Shown here in pieces: positions 35,672-44,825 of a DNA stretch of 62,852 nucleotides. Each line of letters starts with the position of its first letter. The stretch's first letter is position 1. Below the pieces are notes generated by a model. That model searched no databases. It saw nothing but the letters and a program-made list of their open reading frames with translations, and was not told where the DNA came from. The stretch lies in contig NZ_JBBHKR010000069.1 of the NCBI RefSeq assembly GCF_037389425.1, forward strand, positions 1 to 62,852, written 5' to 3'. This DNA comes from Stygiolobus sp037389425 (lineage in GTDB: Archaea > Thermoproteota > Thermoprotei_A > Sulfolobales > Sulfolobaceae). Position numbers and translations under genes: made by a program.

Positions 35672-36460
35672 ATGGTTATGATCAGGCTGTCTACTGGTAT
35701 TCATGAATTTGACAGGCTTATCGAGGGAGGCATTCCGCAGGGGTTCTTTGTAGCTTTGACTGGTGAACCCGGAACGGGTAAGACAATCTTCTCCCTCAGC
35801 TTTATACACGAAGGACTTGTCCATGGAGAGCCTGCAATTTACGTTACTACGGAAGAGAGCAGGGACTCCATAGTCAGGCAAGCCAAGATGTTTAACTGGG
35901 ATCTCGAAGAATATATTGAAAAGAAGTTGATAATAATTGACGCGTTAATGAAGGAAAGGGAAGACGAGTGGTCTTTAACGGAGTTAGAACCTGAGTCACT
36001 AGTCCAAAAAGTGATAGAGGCTAAGCAAAAATTAGGCTCTGGGTGGGCTAGACTAGTGATCGATTCAGTATCTGCACTTTTCTTAGATAAACCGGCAATG
36101 GCAAGAAAAATAAGTTACTACTTGAAGAGAGTACTTAACAAGTGGAGGTTTACAATTCTCGTTACGTCACAATACGCAATAACTACGTCCCAAGCTTTCG
36201 GATTCGGAGTTGAACACGTAGCTGATGGGATTATCAGGTTCAGGAGAGTAATAAGAGATGGAATGCTACATAGATATGTAGTTATAGAAAAGATGAGGCA
36301 GACAAATCATGATAAGTATGTTTGGGAAATTGACATAGTCCCGGGAAAGGGCATAGTCCTCTTGGGGAGAATAAACGAGAGGAGGGAGGACTATGCTTTA
36401 CCAAAAAAAGTAATGGACAAGATAAAGGAAGCAAACAAGGACGAAAGCGACATTCAGTAG
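35672..36460 (+). CDS. KaiC-fold RecA-like ATPase (aRadC type)
   Basis: The 262-residue single-domain ATPase has Walker A GEPGTGKT (31-38) and Walker B LVIDS (128-132), with the KaiC-type opening LSTGIHEFDRLIEGGIPQG. Crenarchaeal proteins of this size (RadA paralogues, aRadC) bind single-stranded DNA and inhibit strand exchange, hinting at a role in repair. It starts at ATG 35672, with an AT-rich tattta about 25 nt upstream. It begins only 62 bp beyond the IS6-type element. Confidence 0.8.
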   Translation: MVMIRLSTGIHEFDRLIEGGIPQGFFVALTGEPGTGKTIFSLSFIHEGLVHGEPAIYVTTEESRDSIVRQAKMFNWDLEEYIEKKLIIIDALMKEREDEWSLTELEPESLVQKVIEAKQKLGSGWARLVIDSVSALFLDKPAMARKISYYLKRVLNKWRFTILVTSQYAITTSQAFGFGVEHVADGIIRFRRVIRDGMLHRYVVIEKMRQTNHDKYVWEIDIVPGKGIVLLGRINERREDYALPKKVMDKIKEANKDESDIQ

Positions 36461-36487
36461 TTACCACTTTCGAATCCTGAAAGTTAC

Positions 36488-36830
36488 AAAGAAAGGGGTT
36501 AAAAGGGCGGAAAGCCTCGCCAGCCGGGATGGATAGTCCCATGTTTAAATACTCCTCTATCAAAATTTCTCTTAGTGATGCTAACGACGCTCCTCCTCAG
36601 CTTAATGGTACTGTGGGAGGAGCAAGCAGTGACGCCTCTTTCCTTCAAGGGACTAGAGCTCGACAATGAAAGTCCCCCTTGTGGGGGATACCCCCACACC
36701 CCCGATGCTATTTTCAAATGGGAGTGGTTCTCTGAGCCACTCGACTGCCCACCAGATGTAAACCCGAATCGATGGTGGGAACGATGAGGAGGGAACCCTC
36801 GCTAGCGGGGAAGAAGTCAGACCAAACCAG
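36488..36830 (+). repeat. 340-bp repeat family, best-preserved structured copy
   Basis: Left end gaaaggggttaaaagggcgg; right end ccctcgctagcggggaagaagtcag. It contains two strong hairpins: GTGGGGG-ATA-CCCCCAC near 36681-36698, and GTGGTTC-TCT-GAGCCAC near 36723-36740. The second is at the same place as the GTGGATC/GATCCAC hairpin of the copy at 13906. It fills the gap between the convergent KaiC-fold and Sir2 genes and overlaps the Sir2 stop codon. Confidence 0.75.
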
Positions 36831-37572
36831 TCTGCCTTTTTACTTCATCAACTATCATCGGTAGGACTTTTTCGACGGAGTCTCTTATAACGACGTCAGC
36901 AATAAAGTCCAGAGGCGTTTCCTCCATGTTTAGGATTATTAGTTTACCTCCTCTTTCCTTTACGACTTGCGGAACCAAATTTGCTGGATATACAGTCAGA
37001 GAGGAACCTACCACTAAAGCCAAGTCCGAATCGTAAGCAATTTGTAATGCGTAATTTATCTCCTTAACTGGTTCCCCAAAGAGTACAACATCAGGTCTAA
37101 TAATCCCACCACATGAGCACTTTGGAGGAAGTTCTCCCTCGTCTATTTTCATAAGAACCTCAGACGAATCGTAAGACCTGAAGCAAGAGGAGCAAAAGCT
37201 CCTCTTCATAGTGCCGTGAAGTTCTATCACGCTTTTTGAACCAGCTTTTTGATGAAGACCGTCGATATTCTGTGTAATAATGTACTTTATTAGCCCCATC
37301 TTCTCGAGTTCAGCTAAAGCAAAATGCGCAGGGTTCGGCTTCGCTTCAAATAGCCCCCTCATTCTTGTCGAGTAAAACTCCCAGAAACCTTTGGGATCCC
37401 TTTCAAAGTACTCTATACTCGCCAGCTCAGGGGAGTATTTTTTCCAAAGACCGTTAGGCCCTCTGAAGTCCGGTATACCCGAAGCTGTACTGATGCCAGC
37501 TCCGGTGAAAGCTATAGCATTTACTGAAGACAACAACATATCAACTACTATGTTTATTTTTTCATTCTCCAT
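36817..37572 (-). CDS. Sir2-family NAD-dependent protein deacylase
   Basis: The protein has 251 residues. The NAD-binding GAGISTASGIPDFRG, the catalytic TQNIDGLHQKAG and the ELHG His are all present. A zinc site is formed by CSSC and a C-x-C pair (PPKCSCGG), followed by RPDVVLFGE. Crenarchaeal Sir2 removes acyl groups from lysine, for example on the chromatin protein Alba. ATG 37572 is preferred over GTG 37575. Its last codons and stop lie in the end of the neighbouring 340-bp repeat. Confidence 0.92.
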   Translation of the reverse strand: MENEKINIVVDMLLSSVNAIAFTGAGISTASGIPDFRGPNGLWKKYSPELASIEYFERDPKGFWEFYSTRMRGLFEAKPNPAHFALAELEKMGLIKYIITQNIDGLHQKAGSKSVIELHGTMKRSFCSSCFRSYDSSEVLMKIDEGELPPKCSCGGIIRPDVVLFGEPVKEINYALQIAYDSDLALVVGSSLTVYPANLVPQVVKERGGKLIILNMEETPLDFIADVVIRDSVEKVLPMIVDEVKRQTGLV

Positions 37573-37648
37573 CACAAAAGATTGTAAAGAAAAAGTAAAA
37601 AAAGTAAAGCGAGAGAAAAAAGTGAGGATAAATTAAAAAAAGAAAAAG

Positions 37649-38173
37649 TTATGAGGTTATAGTAAAGCTCGCTACTGCTTCCATATCGGTAGATATTGCT
37701 GGTGTGTATAATTTCACGTAATAGTTACCGGGGGCTAAGTGTACTCCTTTTATTAGTAAGTGGAACTGTCCTTCACTTCCCAATATTACTACGAATCCCG
37801 AATACCAGTTAACGGTGTCCTTTTTATTCGCGTTCCACGGGGCTTGTATTATTTTCACGGTATCGTTAGATATCTGTGAAGAGTTTAGGAACATCATAAA
37901 CGTGTGATTTGTATTGTATATCTCCATCAGTGGAGCGGAAGCCGGGTAAGCGTCCGGACCATCGATATCTGTTATGTTCATTATAAGACATAGACCCTGA
38001 GGTGTATTATAAGCGTCTATATAAGTGATCTCTAGTTTCGGTAATTTTGAGTTATTTACTAGAGGCCCTACTACGTTTCCATAAGCCCACTGACCAGTAG
38101 CTAGTATCCAGCCCGCTACCAAGATACTGAAAATTAAGCCAAGAACAACTACTTTTTCCATACTTTTCACCAC
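37649..38173 (-). CDS. doxA: Thiosulfate:quinone oxidoreductase small subunit, DoxA
   Basis: The 174-residue protein has an N-terminal membrane helix (about 7-27) and an extracellular beta-rich domain with several sequons. It matches DoxA of Acidianus, which with DoxD oxidises thiosulfate to tetrathionate and passes electrons to caldariella quinone. It overlaps doxD by 7 bp. DoxD and DoxA are separate here, as in Acidianus; they are fused in some bacteria. Confidence 0.85.
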   Translation of the reverse strand: MVKSMEKVVVLGLIFSILVAGWILATGQWAYGNVVGPLVNNSKLPKLEITYIDAYNTPQGLCLIMNITDIDGPDAYPASAPLMEIYNTNHTFMMFLNSSQISNDTVKIIQAPWNANKKDTVNWYSGFVVILGSEGQFHLLIKGVHLAPGNYYVKLYTPAISTDMEAVASFTITS

Positions 38174-38709
38174 AGTTTAATCCACTTAAGTATCGGTACG
38201 TTAGCTATCGGTCTATCTCCGAACTTCTTATAGAGGAAGTGATCTAATCCCCATACTCTTCCGGCAGCTGTTAACATTAGTACTACTGAACCTGCTGTTA
38301 ATAGAGCACCGATTTGCCACTCGTCCTCGCATGTGGAACCTAACCAGTATGCTGGAGCGAAACCCACAGACATTGCTAGAGCGCCTAGTGATGCCAATCT
38401 TGTTAACAACCCGATCACTATCATAATCCCCACAAGTAGTTCGACATAACTGAAGACAGTGAGGAATGTTACGTCTAATGTTCTGTTCTCTAGAGTCATT
38501 AGTAAGAGAGGCTTAAACGGACCAGCGTGTGGCAGGAAATTCACTAATTTTCCTCCCACGAATGAAGATGAGTTAGGGTCTAACTTTTCAGGCTTTAGTA
38601 CAGCCTTCCTTAAACCACCGTCTAAAAACATCCAACCTACAGCAAAACGTATAGGCCATATGTATTCCATTCTCGTTGAATTTCCTTCATTTAACTCCGT
38701 TTTAGCCAT
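38167..38709 (-). CDS. doxD: Thiosulfate:quinone oxidoreductase large subunit, DoxD
   Basis: This 180-residue protein has about four membrane helices of the DoxX/DoxD superfamily (RFAVGWMFLDGGLRKA, then SYVELLVGIMIVIGLLTRLASLGALAMSVGFAPAYWLG, then QIGALLTAGSVVLMLTAAGRVWGLD). It forms the membrane part of the thiosulfate-oxidising complex with DoxA. The upstream 260 bp (38710-38971) are AT-rich and should contain the promoter. Confidence 0.88.
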   Translation of the reverse strand: MAKTELNEGNSTRMEYIWPIRFAVGWMFLDGGLRKAVLKPEKLDPNSSSFVGGKLVNFLPHAGPFKPLLLMTLENRTLDVTFLTVFSYVELLVGIMIVIGLLTRLASLGALAMSVGFAPAYWLGSTCEDEWQIGALLTAGSVVLMLTAAGRVWGLDHFLYKKFGDRPIANVPILKWIKLW

Positions 38710-38971
38710 CCTTTCAACTCACCTATTTCAAATTGTTTAAAAAACAAATTTAAGTTTTTCTAATAAAAAGTAATAAATCTTTTTAATCTTCAATTATTTA
38801 CAAAGTTAAGACTTTTTTAAACTTCGATAAATAGAAAAGGATTAAAAAGAGAAGATATATAAATTATCTTGGTAGATCATTCAAATCATATGACGATTAT
38901 TAACCATAAAATAAAAGTATAATAAAATTATACTGGAGACACTTTGTTTAAGAAAAAAGAATTTAATCAAG

Positions 38972-41188
38972 CTAAATTACGTCTTCAGGTCTTACGGGAG
39001 TCTTATTGAACCTCTTTCCAGTGGCGTCCTCAATAGCCCTTACTATAACAGCTGGTCCAACTATTAGTGCGGCTTCACCAACTCCCTTTGCCCCAGTGGG
39101 ATACGCGGATGGATGTGGTTTTTCTACGAAGTGACTTTCAAACTTTGGTGTCTCAACAGCCGTTGGTATAAAGTAATCAGCGTAAGTTACAACTAACTGA
39201 CCATCGTCGTTAATTATAGCTTCTTCTAATGTTGCTTGTCCTACAGCTTGCGTAGCCCCACCGTGAATTTGCCCCTCAGCTAAAGCCGGATTTATCACTA
39301 CACCTATATCATCGTAAGCCTTGTAGTCTATTACCTTTATTATACCATAATCGTCTACTTCAACTACTGCCACATGAACTCCATAGGGGAATGTAACATC
39401 TCCGGACAGAGTGACTTGAGCGTAAATACCTGGTTCATTTGAGGCATAAGAGGATGCAGCTACTTCATCCCAACTAACTTTCTTACCACCTGCACTGAAC
39501 TCTCCATTGGAATATGCGACCTCCTCTACATCCACGTTCAAAATCTTAGCAGCTGTCCTCTTCATCTTCTCCAATACCTCCTTTGCAGCGACAAGTGCAG
39601 CACTCGCAGCAGCTGAGGCTGTTCTCGACCCATAAGTACCCATGCTTGCAGCGACAATTTCAGTGTCTCCCCAGACCACTTTGACTCTATTAATGTCTAT
39701 CTGCAAAGTGTCAGCTACTATCTGGGCGATTGCAGTTTCTGTACCTTGACCGTGGGGGGTTCCTCCGGTTATTACTAATACATCTCCAGTCTCGGATACT
39801 CTGACTTCGCCAAACTCCCAAGGCCCGAAACCGCTGATCTCCAAGTAAAATGCCATCCCTACACCTATCTTCCTGCCCTTCTTTCTCTCCTCCTCAGCCC
39901 ATCCTTTGAGCTGATAATATTTGAGTGCTTTCAGTCCCTCCCTCAGTAAGCCTAAATAATCACCAGAATCATACTTCAAGCCGAATGGGTTCGTATACGG
40001 CATCTCGTCCGTCCTTACCATGTTCACTTCTCTGACCCTCACGTCGTCTAGCTTCAACTCGTCGGCAATAATACTCATTATTCTCTCTATTATGAATGTA
40101 GCTTCTGGCCTACTTGCTCCTCTGTACATTGTTATGGGTGGGGTGTTAGTGTAAACTGCCCTACTCCTTATATGGATATCTCTAACCTTATATGGCCCCG
40201 GGATCATTAAAGGAATAATTGCTGGTTGTAGAGGGGCAGTATAAGTTAGATAAGCTCCTAAGTCAACCAGTAAGTCTCCTCTAATTCCTAACAATCTCCC
40301 TTCTCTGTTAACTGCAATTTCCCCTTTGAAGGTATTATGCCTGGCTTCAGAGGCTAACATTTCCTCACTCCTAGTCGCTGTCCACCTTACTGGTCTCCCC
40401 AACTTTATAGCACTGGCTATGACGCTTATATCTTCCGGCAAAATATTCACTTTGCTTCCGAAAGCTCCTCCTACATCGGGCATTATGACCCTTATCTTGC
40501 TGGAAGGAATGCCAAAAATTCTGGAGAACTCTGACCTAGCTGTGTGGGGAACTTGTGTAGAGTACCATACCGTCAGGAAGCCTCCTTCATATCTAGCTAT
40601 AATGCCTCTAGGCTCCATGGGTGACGGGATGAGTCTGTTGTTTGTTATCTCGACTGGGATCACTTTGTCCGCGTTCTTAAAGGCGTTCTCTATGTTGCCA
40701 GCACTGTAAGTCCGGTCAAAAGCTACATTAGTCTTTAACTCCTCGTGTATGATCACTTTATCTTCTAAGGAATCTTCCATCTTAACTGTCGCAGGTAATC
40801 TCTCGTAGTCAACGCTTACTTTGTCTATAGCGTCCCTCACTGAATACTTATCAGTTCCTATCACTATAGCCACCGGTTCTCCGGCATACCTAACTTTCTT
40901 ATCTGCCAACGGCTTCCTTTTTACGAATTTCCATAACTTAGGATCTTCGTAAGTAGTCCATATTCCTATACCTTCCTTAACCTCTAAGTCCTTTGCCGTG
41001 AAGACCGCGACTATCCCTTGGACTTTTAGCGCATCACTTACGTCTATAGACTTAATCAGCGCGTGTGCGTAAGGGCTCCTGACAAACCCCGCATAATAGG
41101 CTGATATCTGTATGTCATCTACGTAAGTTGATTTACCGCTGACGAACTTATCGTCATATAACCTCTTTATTGGTTTACCCGTGTACAT
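38972..41188 (-). CDS. cutA: Glyceraldehyde dehydrogenase / CO-dehydrogenase-like large molybdenum subunit
   Basis: The protein has 738 residues from ATG 41188, which has GGAGGTGA 8 nt upstream; the TTG/CTG-type start at 41206 lacks this. It belongs to the xanthine oxidase family. GGAFGSK and the substrate-channel segment TMYRGASRPEATF bind the molybdopterin cofactor, and GVGEAALIVGPAV near the C-terminus holds the catalytic Glu. There is no AYXCSFR loop of true CO dehydrogenase (TMYRGASRPE occupies that site), in favour of aldehyde oxidation. It probably oxidises glyceraldehyde to glycerate in the non-phosphorylative Entner-Doudoroff branch. It overlaps the small subunit gene by 14 bp. Confidence 0.88.
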   Translation of the reverse strand: MYTGKPIKRLYDDKFVSGKSTYVDDIQISAYYAGFVRSPYAHALIKSIDVSDALKVQGIVAVFTAKDLEVKEGIGIWTTYEDPKLWKFVKRKPLADKKVRYAGEPVAIVIGTDKYSVRDAIDKVSVDYERLPATVKMEDSLEDKVIIHEELKTNVAFDRTYSAGNIENAFKNADKVIPVEITNNRLIPSPMEPRGIIARYEGGFLTVWYSTQVPHTARSEFSRIFGIPSSKIRVIMPDVGGAFGSKVNILPEDISVIASAIKLGRPVRWTATRSEEMLASEARHNTFKGEIAVNREGRLLGIRGDLLVDLGAYLTYTAPLQPAIIPLMIPGPYKVRDIHIRSRAVYTNTPPITMYRGASRPEATFIIERIMSIIADELKLDDVRVREVNMVRTDEMPYTNPFGLKYDSGDYLGLLREGLKALKYYQLKGWAEEERKKGRKIGVGMAFYLEISGFGPWEFGEVRVSETGDVLVITGGTPHGQGTETAIAQIVADTLQIDINRVKVVWGDTEIVAASMGTYGSRTASAAASAALVAAKEVLEKMKRTAAKILNVDVEEVAYSNGEFSAGGKKVSWDEVAASSYASNEPGIYAQVTLSGDVTFPYGVHVAVVEVDDYGIIKVIDYKAYDDIGVVINPALAEGQIHGGATQAVGQATLEEAIINDDGQLVVTYADYFIPTAVETPKFESHFVEKPHPSAYPTGAKGVGEAALIVGPAVIVRAIEDATGKRFNKTPVRPEDVI

Positions 41189-41660
41189 GACCGTCACCTC
41201 CTGCAACTTGCCTTATTGCCTTGACTATGTTTTGATATCCAGTACACCTACAGATGTTACCATGAATACCTTCCCTTATTTCCTCTTCCGAGAGATGTTG
41301 ATGTTCCTTGAGGAGATAGTGAGCTTGAACTATCATCCCTGGAGTACAGTAGCCGCACTGGAGGGCAAAGTTCTCCTTGAATGCCTCTTTAAGCTCCTTT
41401 GCGTCTAACCCTTCGATGGTAGTCACCTCAGCACCGTCAGCTTGGACTGTAAGCACTGTACAAGACTTAACGCTCTTACCGTTGAGGAGTACAGTACACG
41501 CACCACAAGTTGATGTATCACATCCTATCTTAGTACCGGTAAGCCCTAGTTCATCTCTCAGGAAGTGGACTAGTAATTGCCTAGGCTCTACTTCCCTTTC
41601 GTACCATATCCCGTTTACTTTTATTTTAATTTTTGCCTTTTCCCCTGGTCTAACTAACAA
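41175..41660 (-). CDS. cutC: Glyceraldehyde dehydrogenase iron-sulfur subunit
   Basis: The 161-residue subunit carries two [2Fe-2S] clusters: the plant-type site GCDTSTCGACTVLLNG...C, and the four-helix site CGYCTPG...GNICRCTGY. It passes electrons from the molybdenum centre to FAD. It starts at TTG 41660 with ggaggtgtt upstream and overlaps the FAD subunit gene by 11 bp. Confidence 0.92.
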   Translation of the reverse strand: MLVRPGEKAKIKIKVNGIWYEREVEPRQLLVHFLRDELGLTGTKIGCDTSTCGACTVLLNGKSVKSCTVLTVQADGAEVTTIEGLDAKELKEAFKENFALQCGYCTPGMIVQAHYLLKEHQHLSEEEIREGIHGNICRCTGYQNIVKAIRQVAGGDGHVHG

Positions 41661-42501
41661 TACCTAACACCTCCTTTAGGGTGTTTACCGTAAGAGCTTT
41701 CATCACCTTTCTTCTGTACTCGGAAGATCCTCTGGAGTCTGAAGGAGGGTTCACTTGAGAGGCTACTTTTTCTGCGAAGTCCCTAATTACGTTCTCAGAA
41801 GGTTTAGTATCGAGTAAAGACTTCTCTATCTCGTAAGGTCTGAACGGCTTGTCGGAAACGCCGGTATAAGCAATTCTGATATCCTTTACTACTCCGTCTA
41901 CTTTAGCTAAAACAGCCATTCCAATCAATGCGTAGTCTCCAGCTCTCCTCACTATTTTCGCGTACTTATAGTTGTATCCCTTAAGTTTAGGGAAGACGAT
42001 CTCCACTAAAAGCTCGTCCTCCCTTAACTCGGTTGTATAGGGCCCTTTAAAGAAATCCTTAGCCTCTACCTCCCTCACGCCTTTCGAACTCTGTAACCTT
42101 AACTTAGCGTTGTAAGCTGTAACTACAGCTGGATAATCTGCCGATGGGTCTGCGTTTGCTAACGAACCACCTATAGTACCCATATTTCTGACTTGCATAT
42201 CACCTACCTTTTTTGCCGATTGGTGAAGTAGAGGCAAGTCTATCCTCACTATACCGCTTTTAACCAGGCTGGCATGTGTCACTGTAGCACCTATGATTAC
42301 ACTATCATCTCCTGACGAGATGTGATTTAGTTCCTTGAGAGGGTTTAAGTCCAGTAGAAACTTAGGCTTTAATATTCTAAACTTTAACATAGGTATTAAG
42401 CTCTGACCTCCTGCTAAGGGCTTAACGTCTTCATTACTTAAGAAGTCTAAGGCGTCACTAAGACTGACCGGTCTATAATAGCCTAATTGGGGTGGATACA
42501 T
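41650..42501 (-). CDS. cutB: Glyceraldehyde dehydrogenase FAD subunit
   Basis: This 283-residue flavin subunit of the xanthine oxidase type has PLAGGQSLIPMLKFR and MGTIGGSLANADPSADYPA, the two FAD-binding glycine-rich segments of the family. It is first in the cutB-cutC-cutA operon. It has a leaderless-type start at ATG 42501. Confidence 0.92.
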   Translation of the reverse strand: MYPPQLGYYRPVSLSDALDFLSNEDVKPLAGGQSLIPMLKFRILKPKFLLDLNPLKELNHISSGDDSVIIGATVTHASLVKSGIVRIDLPLLHQSAKKVGDMQVRNMGTIGGSLANADPSADYPAVVTAYNAKLRLQSSKGVREVEAKDFFKGPYTTELREDELLVEIVFPKLKGYNYKYAKIVRRAGDYALIGMAVLAKVDGVVKDIRIAYTGVSDKPFRPYEIEKSLLDTKPSENVIRDFAEKVASQVNPPSDSRGSSEYRRKVMKALTVNTLKEVLGIVS

Positions 42502-42518
42502 TATATGGTAATGGTAAG

Positions 42519-42532
42519 AAATTTATTAAATA
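42519..42532 (-). promoter_or_regulatory. TATA box of the cutBCA operon
   Basis: On the minus strand, atttaataaattt lies about 25 nt before ATG 42501. The further upstream region (to 42770, shared with the end of the S9 peptidase gene) is AT-rich and otherwise unremarkable. Confidence 0.5.
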
Positions 42533-42770
42533 CTTTGCTTATCTCTTGATTAAATTGTTACAAAATCAAAAAATGTTCATTTAAACATATTTTAATTAAT
42601 TAGGTCGACCATATAATGTCTCCTTAGAATCGGTTTTGTTTTAGGATGTATATGGTTCGAATACATGTTGAAGACACTACGAATAATCAGAACTTACATT
42701 ATTCATAAACTTAAAGAGAGTATATGAATTGTTTATATCGAGAACGTAGGCATCTTACGCGGAGGGTCAC

Positions 42771-44513
42771 CTATCTCAAATATCTGTTAAACCAGTCTAG
42801 CTTTCTTCTAAGCCTATCCTTCATGTTGTTGGGCTTACCCCTTCTCGCATGTTCGTGACCGTCACCCTTATACCTGACCAGTTCGCTATCGATTCCATTC
42901 ATTTTCAACGCCATAAAGAACTGTTCTGCTTGTTCTATAGGACATCTGTAGTCCTCCTCTCCATGTATTAGCATTGTAGGCGTCTTGACATTCTTTACGT
43001 AATATATGGGAGACATTTTCATTAACTTATCCATATTTTCAGGTTTCCACGGGTCGTCAATACCGGACTCTATAGTGTTGAACCAGAAGCCTATGTCACT
43101 CGTACCGCACATGCTGACGAGGTTAGATATACTCCTCTCGCTAATCGCCGCAGAGAACATATCTGTCTTTGTGACAATCCAATTAGTCATAAACCCACCG
43201 TAAGATCCCCCGGTAACGCCGATCTTACCCGTCAGCTCGTATTTCTCTCTGACAGTTTTAACGAAGTTTAAGATGTCCTCCATGTCCTTCCCTCCCCAGT
43301 CACCTACACATGCTTTAGCAAAGTCCTCACCGTAACCTTGACTACCCCTAGGGTTTGAGTATATTACGTTAAACCCGTGCTTTGCGAAAAACTGGAATTC
43401 TATGAAGTAGGAGTACCCGTAAGCAGTGTGTGGCCCTCCGTGGATAAAGAGTATCGTCGGAGCGTGCTTGTCCACTATTATAGCCCAACCCTCAACATCT
43501 CCCCTAACCAGTTCAGGCTTTAAACCCATTACTGAGGGGTTAGGGTCGTATGTCTCCCCCTTGTAGTACATTATTGAAGGCTTTTCAGGAGTGGTATAAA
43601 CATAAACCAGTTCTCCGTCTAAATAATCGAAACTCCTGACTACCATATCCCCATCTGTCAGTTGGTCCACCTTGTTATCACTAACTTTGTAAACGTTTGT
43701 TTTAGCTCCGACTTGACCAGTGGTTACTATTTCTCCCCTCTTAAAGACTAACTTCTCCTTTGCACCGTCGAACAAGTCAGTGAGGACGCTATTACCACAA
43801 TAATTTCCGCACAGATAACTCTTATCCTCCTCTGGTAGTATTACTTCTTTTACTGCCCATGGTGTTTTACCCTTTCGGTGTCCTAGATAGGCTATTTGAC
43901 CGTCCTCATTCATAGCAACAGCCGTTATGTTTCCCTCCCCTCTTGTGATTCTCCTTAATTCATTTCCTTCAACCTCATAAATGTCGGATAGACCCACATC
44001 ATCGTTTTCTTTTGTAGCAGAGATCACGATCCTTTTTCCGTTAGTTGCAACGTCAGTTACGTCGAAGTCACCTTCAACAAGTGTCTTAACTTCTTTTCCG
44101 TCAAACAACAACAAGGACATCCTAGTTCTCAGTAGACCTCTTCCGTCAAACCTATACTTCAGTTTTTTAGCCACGAAGTGGCCTTCTTTTTTATCTTTCT
44201 TTTCTCCTATGACTAAAATCCCGTCCTTATGGAAGACGAACTTATGTATCTTACCGAGAGTAAAGAGTCTCTTAGGTTCTCCGTAAGGACTTTGCTTGAC
44301 GAGTGTTCTTCCGTTTAAAACGTAGTAGAGATCCTCTCCGTTGATCGATGGTAAGAACTCCTTCCCGCCGAAAGTAATCCTATTCTTATCAAGGTAGATG
44401 CTTGACTTATACTCATTCCCTTCTATCCACGTCTCGGTATGTAATAGACCCTTCTGACTTAGTTTCACTTCTGAAACGAGTCTTATTGAATACGCTTCTT
44501 CTATCGTGTCCAT
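42771..44513 (-). CDS. Acylaminoacyl-peptidase-like S9 serine peptidase
   Basis: This 580-residue cytosolic enzyme has an N-terminal beta-propeller (about 1-320) and a C-terminal alpha/beta-hydrolase domain. The catalytic triad is Ser in GGSYGGF, Asp in HGEEDYRCP and His in GDGHEHARRG; the oxyanion region is HGGPHTAYGY. The propeller restricts access to short peptides. Homologues in thermophilic archaea release N-acylated residues or act as dipeptidyl peptidases. Confidence 0.9.
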   Translation of the reverse strand: MDTIEEAYSIRLVSEVKLSQKGLLHTETWIEGNEYKSSIYLDKNRITFGGKEFLPSINGEDLYYVLNGRTLVKQSPYGEPKRLFTLGKIHKFVFHKDGILVIGEKKDKKEGHFVAKKLKYRFDGRGLLRTRMSLLLFDGKEVKTLVEGDFDVTDVATNGKRIVISATKENDDVGLSDIYEVEGNELRRITRGEGNITAVAMNEDGQIAYLGHRKGKTPWAVKEVILPEEDKSYLCGNYCGNSVLTDLFDGAKEKLVFKRGEIVTTGQVGAKTNVYKVSDNKVDQLTDGDMVVRSFDYLDGELVYVYTTPEKPSIMYYKGETYDPNPSVMGLKPELVRGDVEGWAIIVDKHAPTILFIHGGPHTAYGYSYFIEFQFFAKHGFNVIYSNPRGSQGYGEDFAKACVGDWGGKDMEDILNFVKTVREKYELTGKIGVTGGSYGGFMTNWIVTKTDMFSAAISERSISNLVSMCGTSDIGFWFNTIESGIDDPWKPENMDKLMKMSPIYYVKNVKTPTMLIHGEEDYRCPIEQAEQFFMALKMNGIDSELVRYKGDGHEHARRGKPNNMKDRLRRKLDWFNRYLR

Positions 44514-44561
44514 AAAGTATTATGTGTTTACTTACTTTATAATGTCAACTGAAGGTCCTAA

Positions 44562-44809
44562 GATCGGTATGCGATCGGCTTAACCGCTGGTATCTTCAGT
44601 GAGGACCCGAGAGAGATTGAATACTTCTTTAACAATATAGAAGCCGGTGTTGTTTACGTAAATAGGACTGTAGGGGCTACTACCGGTGCAATGCCCGGAG
44701 TACAACCGTTAGGGGTTGGAAGCATTCGGGTTGGACTAGGAAAAACGCGGGAGGACCCTATTACTTACTCTCCTTCCTCAGAGAACAAGCTCAGACGTAT
44801 TACGAGTGA
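44562..44809 (+). pseudogene. C-terminal relic of delta-1-pyrroline-5-carboxylate dehydrogenase
   Basis: The frame from 44562 reads GLTAGIFSEDPREIEYFFNNIEAGVVYVNR, then TVGATTGAMPGVQP, which is the C-terminal end of P5C dehydrogenases of the aldehyde dehydrogenase superfamily. After about 44705 small indels shift the frame; the family ending GPYYLLSFLREQAQTYYE-stop is found in the next frame, ending at 44809. The N-terminal four fifths, including the catalytic Cys, are missing. It is a dead gene remnant filling the gap between the peptidase and cupin genes. Confidence 0.75.
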
Positions 44810-44825
44810 CTTTGACTTTTTTCTT

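Noticed and set aside
40326..40709. A 127-codon plus-strand frame inside cutA
   Set aside because: Antisense shadow of a well-supported gene.
42640..42670. A tRNA-like ggttcgaatac sequence
   Set aside because: The flanking bases do not form a T-stem, and no anticodon or acceptor arm can be drawn around it.
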